Of a DNA stretch of 8,638 nucleotides, positions 1 to 5,856 are shown in pieces; position 1 is the first letter of the stretch; each line of letters begins with the position of its first letter. The stretch covers positions 1 to 8,638 of the forward strand of contig CAMIIY010000063.1 of NCBI GenBank assembly GCA_946221045.1, given 5' to 3'. The position numbers were made by a program, and so were the translations under genes. Under the pieces are notes generated by a model. It was not told where the DNA came from. It did not search any database and worked only from the letters and a program-made list of their open reading frames with translations. The stretch is from an uncultured Oceanospirillaceae bacterium. Its GTDB lineage: Bacteria > Pseudomonadota > Gammaproteobacteria > Pseudomonadales > Balneatricaceae.

Positions 1-366
1 ATCCAGCTTTACATCCTGAAGCACACCCGGCCAGCGCAGCACCTCTAATGCATCGAGCGGCGCACTGCCCGTGATCAGGCTTTGAACCTGCTCTGCTGCA
101 GCAACCACCTGTCCCACGTACTGTTCATTGATCACCAGCTGCTGCAAAGCCGCTTCCGGGAAAAATCGCAGTGTACATTCCACCTTGCCGCGGTTCAGGC
201 TCTTACGTAATTTTTCCCGCAGAACCGGCTCAATATCCCTTAGATTGTCGGGCAAGCGCAGATGGGGCTCCAGGTAACGATGGTTGACCGACCGAATCTC
301 CCAACTGATAGAACCCCATGAATACTCGGCATCCTGCCGGGCGAAGGCTGTCATACTTTTAGTCAT
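1..366 (-). CDS. yicC: YicC family endoribonuclease, N-terminal part (cut by window edge)
   Basis: This is the first 122 codons of a YicC/YloC-family protein; the C-terminal half lies beyond the left edge. The family is linked to RNA turnover: E. coli YicC is an endoribonuclease acting on small RNAs together with PNPase. The start is the ATG at 366, giving MTKSMTAFARQD, which matches the usual M-x-x-SMTAFAR opening; a second in-frame ATG at 354 would remove the first four residues. Visible family motifs are SWEIRSVNHRYLE (about residues 21-33), RLPDNLRDIEP and RGKVECTLRF in the YicC N-terminal domain. No strong Shine-Dalgarno precedes the start. It is divergent from rph across 217 bp, the classic yicC/rph arrangement of gammaproteobacteria. 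Identity is secure; only its incompleteness limits the entry. Confidence 0.93.
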   Translation of the reverse strand, partial: MTKSMTAFARQDAEYSWGSISWEIRSVNHRYLEPHLRLPDNLRDIEPVLREKLRKSLNRGKVECTLRFFPEAALQQLVINEQYVGQVVAAAEQVQSLITGSAPLDALEVLRWPGVLQDVKLD

Positions 367-583
367 ACACCGGATCTCGTGGTTGTCTTGCCTGATTCGC
401 TGAGTTAAAACTCATTCGCCCGACCAGTGTAACAAACAGAACGCCGTATTTTCTGCTCTATGTCAGAGTAACTTAAGGTACGGTGCCAATACGTGCCCGG
501 ATGATTTAAAATGCCGCCATTCATTCTTGAGTGATCCACCCTCTGACATTGCGTCACTGGCGAGCAACCCCTAAGGAATCCGC
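367..583. promoter_or_regulatory. yicC/rph divergent intergenic region
   Basis: This 217-bp gap must hold the promoters for both divergent genes. No textbook -35/-10 pair is clear; an AT-rich block TTTAAAAT around 505-512 is the best -10-like stretch for rph. Three symmetrical elements are visible. One is a 14-bp palindrome TGAGTT-AA-AACTCA at 401-414. The second is a 9-bp inverted pair, ATGTCAGAG at 460-468 and CTCTGACAT at 541-549. The third is an outer pair, CCAGTG at 424-429 and CACTGG at 555-560. No small gene in it looks real. Confidence 0.35.
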
Positions 584-1357
584 ATGAGTTCAACAATTTC
601 TGAACAGCTGCAAAACCTTGGCCTGTCTAAATTAAGACCCAGCCAACGCGCACCCGATCAGTTGCGCCCTATCAAAATTACCCGCCACTTTACCAAGCAT
701 GCAGAAGGCTCAGTGCTGGTTGAGTTTGGTGATACCCGCGTACTCTGCACCGCCACAGTCGACAGGGGTGTACCACGCTTTCTGCGGGGATCGGGGCAGG
801 GCTGGGTCACAGCAGAGTACGGCATGCTGCCCCGCGCGACTACCACCCGTAATGACCGTGAAGCCGCACGCGGCAAACAGGGCGGACGTACCGTGGAGAT
901 TCAGCGCCTGATCGGACGTTCTTTACGTGCTGGCCTGGACCTGAACAAACTGGGTGAAAACACGATTACCATAGACTGCGACGTACTGCAGGCCGATGGC
1001 GGCACTCGCACGGCGGCAATTACCGGTGCTTTTGTCGCCCTTCAGGACGCAATCAATGTGTTGAAGAAAGATAAAAACGGCGCGATGAAAGGTGATCCGG
1101 TCAAATACCCAATCGCAGCAGTCTCTGTGGGCATTTATGAAGGCGAACCGGTACTGGATCTGGATTATGCCGAAGACTGCAAAGCCGAAACGGATATGAA
1201 TGTGGTCATGACTGCACAGGGCGGTTTTGTCGAAGTACAGGGTACAGCGGAAGGCGCACCCTACACTCAGGACGAACTCAACGCGATGTTATCTCTGGCC
1301 CAAAAAGGGATTCAGGAGCTACTCGCCGCGCAACAGGATGCCTTAGCGCAAGACTGA
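584..1357 (+). CDS. rph: Ribonuclease PH
   Basis: Phosphorolytic 3'-5' exoribonuclease that trims tRNA 3' ends and degrades structured RNA, releasing nucleoside diphosphates; it works in the cytoplasm as a hexamer of dimers. The protein is 257 residues against about 238 for the family. Homology begins at residue 17 ([13 protein letters not shown], where most members have [13 protein letters not shown]), so it carries about 16 extra N-terminal residues. The ATG at 584 has a good Shine-Dalgarno, AAGGA at 573-577, and the expected family start codon is TTA here, so the extension looks genuine. Conserved stretches include [16 protein letters not shown] (72-86), GKQGGRT with Arg102, [19 protein letters not shown] with the phosphate-binding Arg142, DLDY with Asp194, and ETDMNVVMT. 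Its 3' terminator has been split by an IS element. Confidence 0.97.
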   Translation: MSSTISEQLQNLGLSKLRPSQRAPDQLRPIKITRHFTKHAEGSVLVEFGDTRVLCTATVDRGVPRFLRGSGQGWVTAEYGMLPRATTTRNDREAARGKQGGRTVEIQRLIGRSLRAGLDLNKLGENTITIDCDVLQADGGTRTAAITGAFVALQDAINVLKKDKNGAMKGDPVKYPIAAVSVGIYEGEPVLDLDYAEDCKAETDMNVVMTAQGGFVEVQGTAEGAPYTQDELNAMLSLAQKGIQELLAAQQDALAQD

Positions 1358-1361
1358 TACA

Positions 1362-1382
1362 TACAAAAAAGGAGCCTTGAGG
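1362..1382. terminator. Left half of the IS-split rph/crc bidirectional terminator
   Basis: The left arm TACAAAAAAGGAGCC (1362-1376), TTGA loop and first bases of the returning arm lie here, five bases after the rph stop. The partner arm GGCTCCTTTTTTGTA is at 2664-2678, on the far side of the insertion sequence. Joined, they form a perfect 15-bp stem with a TTGA loop and U-tracts in both directions, as expected between convergent rph and crc. In the present arrangement the two arms are about 1.29 kb apart. Confidence 0.8.
1375..1382 (+). repeat. IS target-site duplication, left copy
   Basis: The octamer CCTTGAGG directly abuts the left inverted repeat and recurs at 2658-2665 directly after the right one. 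A target duplication of 8 bp fits IS4-family elements. The octamer equals the terminator loop plus two closing base pairs on each side. Confidence 0.8.
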
Positions 1383-1398
1383 CCACTGCTGTCCCATA
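1383..1398 (+). repeat. IS left terminal inverted repeat
   Basis: CCACTGCTGTCCCATA matches the complement of 2642-2657 over all 16 bases; the next base differs (A on the left, G on the right when read inward). Confidence 0.88.
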
Positions 1399-1414
1399 AA
1401 TAGCAATAAATGAA

Positions 1415-1483
1415 AAAGCCTGAATCCAAGTGAGTAAAATGAGAGTGCGACCAAACACTTCACTCACAAAGGATTCAGGCTTT
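1415..1483 (+). promoter_or_regulatory. Hairpin enclosing the transposase ribosome-binding site and start
   Basis: AAAGCCTGAATCC (1415-1427) is the exact complement of GGATTCAGGCTTT (1471-1483), a 13-bp perfect stem. A further inner pairing, GTGAGT with ACTCAC (about 1430-1435 with 1462-1467), extends it after a short internal mismatch. The right arm contains part of the AAAGGA Shine-Dalgarno (1468-1473) and the first two bases of the TTG start codon at 1482. A transcript starting upstream of 1415, for example read-through from rph, would fold and hide the start. This resembles the fold-back inhibition known for IS10 and IS50 transposase mRNAs; the role here is inferred. Confidence 0.6.
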
Positions 1484-2633
1484 GTCTCATCATAACACCG
1501 CCTTTCATCAACTGCTTCAACCGTTATCCAGACATGATTTCGAGCGCCTCGCTCGAGAACATCATGCAGGCCAAAAGTTGCGCTCCGCTTCCCGCTGGGA
1601 TCAATTTGTGGGCATTGCGATGTCTCAAATTGCCGGCCGCCAGAGTCTTCGGGATATTGAGTCCAGTCTGGTGAGTCAACGGCATAAGCTGTACCACCTC
1701 GGAGCCAAGCCCATTGCCCGCTCAACACTGGCTCGTCTGAATGAACAGCAACCAGCAAAGCTCTATGAATCCGTTTTTTATAAGTTGTTGCAGCGTTGCT
1801 CTGTTCGTTCAAATGCACATAAATTTCGTTTCAAAAATCCACTCTACTCACTGGATGCCAGCACCATCGATCTGTCACTCAGCCTTTTTCCATGGGCTAA
1901 AATCCATCAGACCAAAGCGGGGGTAAAGCTGCATACAGGACTGAATAACGCCAGCTTAATTCCCGAGTTCGTTTCGTTAAGTGATGGCCGGGAAGCCGAT
2001 TTGATTCAGGGTCGCCAGTTCGCCTTCCCAGCAGGCAGTATCCTGGCTTTTGATAAGGGGTATGTGGATTACCGCTGGTATGGAGAGCTGACAAAACAAA
2101 AGGTTAGCTTTGTAACACGGTTGAGGCCCAAGGCCGTTTACCAAGTGATAAAGTCTGATCCTGTACGCGCCGGCAGTCCGATTGAATACGATCAGGTCAT
2201 TGAACTGAACAGCAAACATGCGCAAAAACAGGGCGCGCCAAAACTTCGACTGGTGGGGTACAACTGCCCGGAAAGTGGTAAGCATTTTCGCTTTATCACC
2301 AATAACTTTAAACTGGCTGCAACAACCATTGCCGCGATCTATAAGGACCGCTGGCAGGTGGAGCTCTTCTTTAAGGCACTCAAGCAAAACCTGAAGATTA
2401 AGGCGTTTTTAGGTAACAGTAAGAATGCGGTACTGACACAAATATGGATCGCCATGATCTGCTACTTACTCCTGGCGTATGCTCGTCATAGCGCCCGAAA
2501 AGAGTGGAGCGTTCAGCGTATTATGCGAACTCTTCAGGTCAGTTTGTTCGAGCGTATTCCCCTCTGCGGACTATTGAATCCGCCACCGCCAGACCCACAA
2601 AAAAGGGACCCTCAGATGAGGATCCCTTTATGA
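1482..2633 (+). CDS. IS4-family DDE transposase
   Basis: A 383-residue transposase that catalyses excision and insertion of the surrounding element. The N-terminal part (about 1-80) resembles the DUF4372 domain common in IS4-family transposases, and the core is a DDE_Tnp_1 RNase-H fold. The catalytic triad is visible: Asp125 in SLDAS, Asp191 in AFDKGY and Glu294. The family signature Y-x2-R-x3-E-x6-K is exact at Tyr287, Arg290, Glu294 and Lys301. The start is a TTG at 1482 with AAAGGA eight bases upstream; both lie in a stable hairpin, so expression is probably kept low. The proline-rich tail (NPPPPDP, 366-372) and stop overlap a hairpin near the right end of the element. There is no frameshift or internal stop. 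Confidence 0.94.
   Translation: MSHHNTAFHQLLQPLSRHDFERLAREHHAGQKLRSASRWDQFVGIAMSQIAGRQSLRDIESSLVSQRHKLYHLGAKPIARSTLARLNEQQPAKLYESVFYKLLQRCSVRSNAHKFRFKNPLYSLDASTIDLSLSLFPWAKIHQTKAGVKLHTGLNNASLIPEFVSLSDGREADLIQGRQFAFPAGSILAFDKGYVDYRWYGELTKQKVSFVTRLRPKAVYQVIKSDPVRAGSPIEYDQVIELNSKHAQKQGAPKLRLVGYNCPESGKHFRFITNNFKLAATTIAAIYKDRWQVELFFKALKQNLKIKAFLGNSKNAVLTQIWIAMICYLLLAYARHSARKEWSVQRIMRTLQVSLFERIPLCGLLNPPPPDPQKRDPQMRIPL
2602..2629 (+). terminator. Hairpin at the 3' end of the transposase gene
   Basis: AAAGGGACCCTC (2602-2613), loop AGAT, and GAGGATCCCTTT (2618-2629) form a 12-bp stem with one mismatch, preceded by an A-run and followed by TTTATGATC. It overlaps the last codons of the transposase (stop at 2631-2633). 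It may act as a weak transcription terminator; the U-tract is short, so this is tentative. Confidence 0.45.
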
Positions 2634-2641
2634 TCAAAAAC

Positions 2642-2657
2642 TATGGGACAGCAGTGG
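2642..2657 (-). repeat. IS right terminal inverted repeat
   Basis: TATGGGACAGCAGTGG is the exact complement of the left end at 1383-1398 and is followed at once by the second copy of the target duplication. Confidence 0.88.
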
Positions 2658-2665
2658 CCTTGAGG
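2658..2665 (+). repeat. IS target-site duplication, right copy
   Basis: CCTTGAGG, identical to 1375-1382, abuts the right inverted repeat. Confidence 0.8.
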
Positions 2666-2678
2666 CTCCTTTTTTGTA
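2658..2678. terminator. Right half of the IS-split rph/crc bidirectional terminator
   Basis: CCTTGAGGCTCCTTTTTTGTA contains the TTGA loop and the complete right arm (2664-2678) of the ancestral hairpin. Its partner arm lies left of the IS at 1362-1376. The residual local fold on this side is only about three to four base pairs (GCC-TTGA-GGC), so termination of crc and rph transcripts here is expected to be impaired. Confidence 0.75.
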
Positions 2679-2687
2679 CCATGTTGC

Positions 2688-3461
2688 TTACATAGGCACA
2701 TCGTAATCAATAATCAGCGGAGCATGTTCGCTGAATGATTTTTCCCTGAAGATGCGCGCATTTTTGATGGTTTTACGCAGGTTTGCAGTTGTAATCTGGT
2801 AATCCAGACGCGCCCCTTCATTCAAAGAACGCGCACGATTGTAGTCCGGCCACCAGGTAAACTGACGTTCTGCTTTATTTAATTCACGAAACGCATCAAC
2901 AAAACCCATCTCTTCAAAGATTTCATCCATCCACTCACGCTCATGGGGCAGAAAACCAGAGACCGTCTGGTTTGCATACCAGTTGCTCAGATCAACCGTT
3001 TTATGTGCGATATTCAGGCTGCCACAAAAAATAAACTCACGACGCTTACGCAGGGTTTTTCTGAAGTGCCCCAGCAGGCCATCCATGAAAGCCTCTTTGG
3101 CGGCCTGGGCATCCTCACCTTTAAGTCCGGAAGGTACACAAAGAGAGCTGACGCTGACATGTTCGAAATCAGCTTGAATAAAACGTCCATGCTGATCGCA
3201 TAATTCAAAACCCAGCCCGGTCATAATCGCCTTGGGCAGGTGTTTGGTATAAATGGCCACGCCACTGTAGCCGTCTTCCCAGGCATCAAAGAAATAAGCG
3301 TTGTAGCCCTCGGGATGGTACCGCTCATCATCCAGCTGGTACTCCTTGGCTTTGAGGTTCTGCAGACAAACGACATCCGCATTCTGCTGAACCAGCCAGT
3401 CGAATAAGCCAAGCTCAGTAGCCTGTTCAATACCCTGTGTATTGAAGGTAATGACGCGCAT
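2688..3461 (-). CDS. crc: Crc, catabolite repression control protein (ExoIII-fold pseudoenzyme)
   Basis: A 257-residue protein of the exonuclease III/endonuclease-exonuclease-phosphatase fold, placed between rph and pyrE exactly as crc is in Pseudomonas. In pseudomonads Crc has no nuclease activity and acts with Hfq to block translation of catabolic mRNAs when preferred carbon sources are present. The ExoIII catalytic positions are largely lost. The metal-binding Glu of LQET is Asn35 (CLQN), the GDMN motif is GSLN (Asp to Ser148, Asn150 kept), and the SDHAP motif is SEHAP (Glu245, His246). Asp220 in RLDYQ is retained. Crc-type motifs are GLGFE (82-86), GRFIQADF (92-99), RKRREFIFCGSLN (138-150) and FTWWPD (201-206). 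The start ATG at 3461 has only a weak GGA-type ribosome site. Its downstream terminator is disrupted by the IS. Confidence 0.9.
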   Translation of the reverse strand: MRVITFNTQGIEQATELGLFDWLVQQNADVVCLQNLKAKEYQLDDERYHPEGYNAYFFDAWEDGYSGVAIYTKHLPKAIMTGLGFELCDQHGRFIQADFEHVSVSSLCVPSGLKGEDAQAAKEAFMDGLLGHFRKTLRKRREFIFCGSLNIAHKTVDLSNWYANQTVSGFLPHEREWMDEIFEEMGFVDAFRELNKAERQFTWWPDYNRARSLNEGARLDYQITTANLRKTIKNARIFREKSFSEHAPLIIDYDVPM

Positions 3462-3730
3462 ATATTTCTGATCCTATCCCAAGGCCCGAGAAATGAAATC
3501 CTTCAGATCATTTTCTGGTATGTCGGCGGATCAGATCCACCTTTAGGCAAGTCGCCACCCGGAAAACGAAGATAAAGTCATAACAAATGAAGGGTTTATA
3601 CTCTCCCCTAACTGCGGATTGTATAGTGAACTGCTTTAAATTGAAATTTTTTGCCGTCTCCTGCATCCCGATCACCCTGGCAGGCTGGTAGAATAGGCAT
3701 TTTATTGATGCCCAAAGCAGGAGTGAGACA
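3462..3730. promoter_or_regulatory. crc/pyrE divergent intergenic region
   Basis: This 269-bp non-coding stretch separates divergent crc and pyrE. It is AT-rich in the middle (about 3570-3655). Visible elements are a perfect palindrome GGATC-A-GATCC at 3528-3538 on the crc side and a TATAGT -10-like box at 3622-3627 without a good -35. I see no credible small gene and no recognisable riboswitch. Confidence 0.4.
3686..3694 (+). promoter_or_regulatory. Candidate extended -10 promoter of pyrE
   Basis: TGG-TAGAAT at 3686-3694 fits an extended -10 (TGn plus TAGAAT, five of six to consensus) and would give a leader of about 30 bases before the pyrE ATG. There is no convincing -35 at the right distance, which an extended -10 can tolerate. 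Confidence 0.35.
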
Positions 3731-4372
3731 ATGCATGATTATCAGCGCGAGTTTATTGAATTTGCCATCGCCCAGAAAGTACTGCGCTTTGGTGAGTTTA
3801 CGCTGAAATCAGGCCGCACCAGCCCCTACTTTTTCAATGCAGGACTGTTTAACAGCGGCGCAGCATTAGCCAAGCTCGGTCGTTTTTATGCCCAGGCCAT
3901 CACAGATGCGAAACTGAGCTTTGATGTACTGCTTGGCCCCGCCTACAAAGGTATTCCTCTGGCCACTACAACCGCCGTTGCCCTGTACGATCAGCATCAG
4001 CGCGATGTGCCCTACGTTTTCAACCGCAAGGAAGCAAAAGACCATGGTGAAGGCGGCACGCTGGTTGGCGCTCCGCTGCAGGGCAAGGCTCTGATTATTG
4101 ATGATGTTATCACCGCGGGCACCGCCATTCGTGAAGTGATGGCCATCATCGATCAAGCCGGGGCTCAGCCCGCAGGGGTAGTTATCGCCCTGAACCGTCA
4201 GGAAAAGGGTCAGGGGGAACTGTCTGCGATTCAGGAAGTAGAACGCGATTACAACATGCCGGTTATCAGTATCATCTCTCTGGCCGACCTGATTGAATAT
4301 CTGGAAGAAACCGGTACCGATCCCGAGCACCTGGCAGCGATCCGGGCCTATCGGGATCAGTACGGCATCTGA
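3731..4372 (+). CDS. pyrE: Orotate phosphoribosyltransferase
   Basis: Catalyses orotate plus PRPP to orotidine 5'-monophosphate, the fifth step of de novo UMP synthesis, in the cytoplasm as a dimer with active sites shared across the interface. The length of 213 residues is standard. Clear motifs are [14 protein letters not shown] (23-36), the [10 protein letters not shown] segment (69-78), the mobile catalytic loop [15 protein letters not shown] (95-109), and the PRPP-binding motif [16 protein letters not shown] (120-135). The start is ATG at 3731, seven bases after AGGAG at 3719-3723. It is monocistronic here. Its stop codon is separated by a single base from the stop of the convergent FabI-like gene, leaving no room for a terminator between them. 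Confidence 0.98.
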   Translation: MHDYQREFIEFAIAQKVLRFGEFTLKSGRTSPYFFNAGLFNSGAALAKLGRFYAQAITDAKLSFDVLLGPAYKGIPLATTTAVALYDQHQRDVPYVFNRKEAKDHGEGGTLVGAPLQGKALIIDDVITAGTAIREVMAIIDQAGAQPAGVVIALNRQEKGQGELSAIQEVERDYNMPVISIISLADLIEYLEETGTDPEHLAAIRAYRDQYGI

Positions 4373-4373
4373 T

Positions 4374-5129
4374 CTAGCCGATGATATTCACACCGTGATC
4401 GACATAATGAATACTGCCGGTCACGCCCTGCGAGAGATCACTCAAAAAATACAGTGCTGCGTTGCCGACTTCATCAATCGTCGGCAATAGGCCGTCTACG
4501 GAACGGTGCTGGTTATAGTCCAGCATGGCATCAAAGTCCTTAATACCACCGGCCGCCCGGGTCGGAATTGTGCCCGGAGAAATACAGTTTACGCGGATAT
4601 GCTCAGCACCCAGGTCCCGGGCAAGATAACGCGTGGCCGCTTCCAGCGCTGCCTTAGCACAGCCCATGATATTGTAATCCCCTGTCGCCAACGCACTCCC
4701 AAGATATGAGAAATTGATCATGGAACCACCCTTCTTCATCAACACCCGCGCTCTGGAAGCAAGATCAATAAAGGAGTAACAAGACACATCCATTGCCTGT
4801 AGAAAGCCATCGCGACTGCAGGCAGAAATTGGCGCATGTAAGTCTTCAAGCGGACAAAATGCCAAGGAGTGGACCAGTCCATCCAACTCACCCCATTGCT
4901 GCTCAATGGAAGAAAACACCGCATCCATTTGCTCTGGGCTGGTCACATCCAGCGGCAGGAAAATATCAGCCTCCAGCGCTTCAGCCAAAGGGCGTACATA
5001 AGGTTCCGCTTTTGCATTCAGATAGGTAATTGCCAGTTGAGCCCCCTGCGCTTTCAGCTGTTTCGCGCAGCCGTACGCAATGCTCTTATCATTAGCAATC
5101 CCTACAATCAGTATTTTCTTGCCCGCCAT
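4374..5129 (-). CDS. FabI-like NADH-dependent enoyl-ACP reductase (SDR family)
   Basis: A 251-residue short-chain dehydrogenase whose best resemblance is to FabI, which reduces trans-2-enoyl-ACP in fatty-acid elongation. The N-terminal nucleotide motif GIANDKSIAYG (10-20) is the FabI form of the Rossmann loop. The FabI triad Tyr142, Tyr152 and Lys159 sits in FSYLGSALATGDYNIMGCAK, with Y-x6-K spacing as in E. coli FabI. NCISPGTI, GGIKDF and FLSDLSQGVTGSIHYVDHG match the rest of the fold. It is shorter than typical FabI (about 260) and has divergent stretches such as HSLAFCP, so it may be a second reductase paralogue or a specialised SDR. The ATG at 5129 is chosen because homology begins there. 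GAGGGGG lies rather far upstream, and two in-frame GTG codons just before the ATG are alternative starts. Confidence 0.78.
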   Translation of the reverse strand: MAGKKILIVGIANDKSIAYGCAKQLKAQGAQLAITYLNAKAEPYVRPLAEALEADIFLPLDVTSPEQMDAVFSSIEQQWGELDGLVHSLAFCPLEDLHAPISACSRDGFLQAMDVSCYSFIDLASRARVLMKKGGSMINFSYLGSALATGDYNIMGCAKAALEAATRYLARDLGAEHIRVNCISPGTIPTRAAGGIKDFDAMLDYNQHRSVDGLLPTIDEVGNAALYFLSDLSQGVTGSIHYVDHGVNIIG

Positions 5130-5209
5130 TAACTGCACCACAACCCCCTCGTCTGCCAGATGGCTACGCTCTGCAAAATACCTCAGAGCCAATGTTTATC
5201 CAGATGAAC

Positions 5210-5238
5210 ATATTAGGTGCGGCGCAACATAACAGCAA
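5210..5238 (-). promoter_or_regulatory. Weak candidate promoter for the FabI-like gene
   Basis: Read on the minus strand, TTGCTG (5238-5233) and TAATAT (5215-5210) are separated by 17 bases. Each matches consensus only partly (three and four of six), so the call rests mainly on the ideal spacing and on position about 80 bases ahead of the start. A small inverted repeat, GCTCTG with CAGAGC, lies in the presumed leader. Confidence 0.25.
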
Positions 5239-5246
5239 CGGCAGAG

Positions 5247-5840
5247 TTAAATACCCGGCATTGGAATAAAGCCTGGCAACTGACGAATACGCTCAACCCA
5301 ACGCTGAACTGATGGATAGGGCGCCAGAGAAACACCCCCTTCAGGCGCCAGTGCAACATAAGGCATCACAGCACAATCAGCTATTGTCGGGCGATTAAGT
5401 GCCAACCAGTCATGCTGGCTGAGATGCTGTTCAAGCAGAGACAAAATTCTTTCTGATGTATTAAGCGTAGTAACCTTATCCAGCACATAACCAAACTTAT
5501 CAACCAGGCGCGCCGCATTTGGGCCGTGCTGAATCTCATTGGCAGCAGTGGATAACCATTGTACGACCTCTGCCATATCTGCCGCAGAAGAAGGAAGCCA
5601 CGCATCCAGCCCCCTGCTTTTCGCAATATAAACAAGAATCGCCTGTGCATCCCTTAAAACAACATCACCATCAACTAAAATCGGGATCTCACCCCAGGGG
5701 TTCATTTCAAGCATATGCGGTTGCTTATGCTCACCCGCGAGAAAATCAACCGGAACAATCTCCAGTGGGACGCCCGTCAACGCAGCGAATAATCTGACTT
5801 TATAACAGTTACCGGACAACTCAAGATCATACAATTTCAT
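5247..5840 (-). CDS. Glutathione S-transferase family protein
   Basis: A 197-residue cytosolic GST-type protein: N-terminal thioredoxin-like domain (about 1-75) and all-helical C-terminal domain (about 85-190). The first domain shows the active-site segment SGNCYKVRL (Ser9, Asn11, Cys12), the cis-proline motif GEIPIL (Pro53), and RDAQAIL (63-69) in the place of the glutathione-binding E/D-S motif, with Asp64-Ala65 instead. The second domain has the conserved N-capping box T-x-x-D at Thr152-Asp155. The substrate is unknown; the family conjugates or reduces electrophiles with glutathione. The start is ATG at 5840 with AAGGAG six bases upstream. It follows the PNPOx-like gene by 16 bases, so the two are almost certainly one transcript. 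No obvious terminator follows it. Confidence 0.9.
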   Translation of the reverse strand: MKLYDLELSGNCYKVRLFAALTGVPLEIVPVDFLAGEHKQPHMLEMNPWGEIPILVDGDVVLRDAQAILVYIAKSRGLDAWLPSSAADMAEVVQWLSTAANEIQHGPNAARLVDKFGYVLDKVTTLNTSERILSLLEQHLSQHDWLALNRPTIADCAVMPYVALAPEGGVSLAPYPSVQRWVERIRQLPGFIPMPGI

Positions 5841-5856
5841 CGTTTTCTCCTTATTT

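Larger units (their letters stand above)
1383..2657 (+). mobile_element. IS4-family insertion sequence, complete (1275 bp)
   Basis: The element is bounded by a perfect 16-bp terminal inverted repeat, CCACTGCTGTCCCATA at 1383-1398 and its complement at 2642-2657, and flanked by 8-bp direct repeats CCTTGAGG. It carries one full-length transposase with an intact DDE set and the YREK signature, so it is probably still active or recently inserted. The ends are slightly ambiguous because the target is itself palindromic: the apparent inverted repeat can be stretched to about 37 bp with two mismatches. The 8-bp duplication is preferred because removing the element with one octamer restores a perfect terminator. 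The exact IS name cannot be given without a database search. Confidence 0.93.

Noticed and set aside
405..596. 63-codon minus-strand open frame between yicC and rph
   Set aside because: It crosses the rph start and ribosome site and shows no domain or ribosome site of its own.
1312..1818. 168-codon open frame on the minus strand overlapping the rph end and the transposase start
   Set aside because: It spans the IS border and lies antisense to two well-supported genes, with low-complexity, family-less protein; it is a frame shadow.
1977..2387. 136-codon minus-strand open frame inside the transposase
   Set aside because: Antisense shadow of the DDE core; no family resemblance.
1362..2678. Reading the whole 37-bp near-perfect repeat as the IS terminal inverted repeat
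   Set aside because: The outer parts form a perfect terminator when the IS and one octamer are removed, and then no target duplication would remain outside; a 16-bp repeat with an 8-bp duplication explains all bases.
3595..3627. TTTATA and TATAGT as a pyrE promoter pair
   Set aside because: The spacer is 21 bases, too long; the extended -10 at 3686-3694 is better placed.
3866..4330. 154-codon minus-strand open frame inside pyrE
   Set aside because: Fully antisense to a highly conserved gene, with no ribosome site or recognisable domain.
5130..5192. TTG start at 5192 giving a 21-residue N-terminal extension of the FabI-like protein
   Set aside because: FabI homology begins at the ATG at 5129, the extension is unlike the family, and TTG has no good ribosome site.
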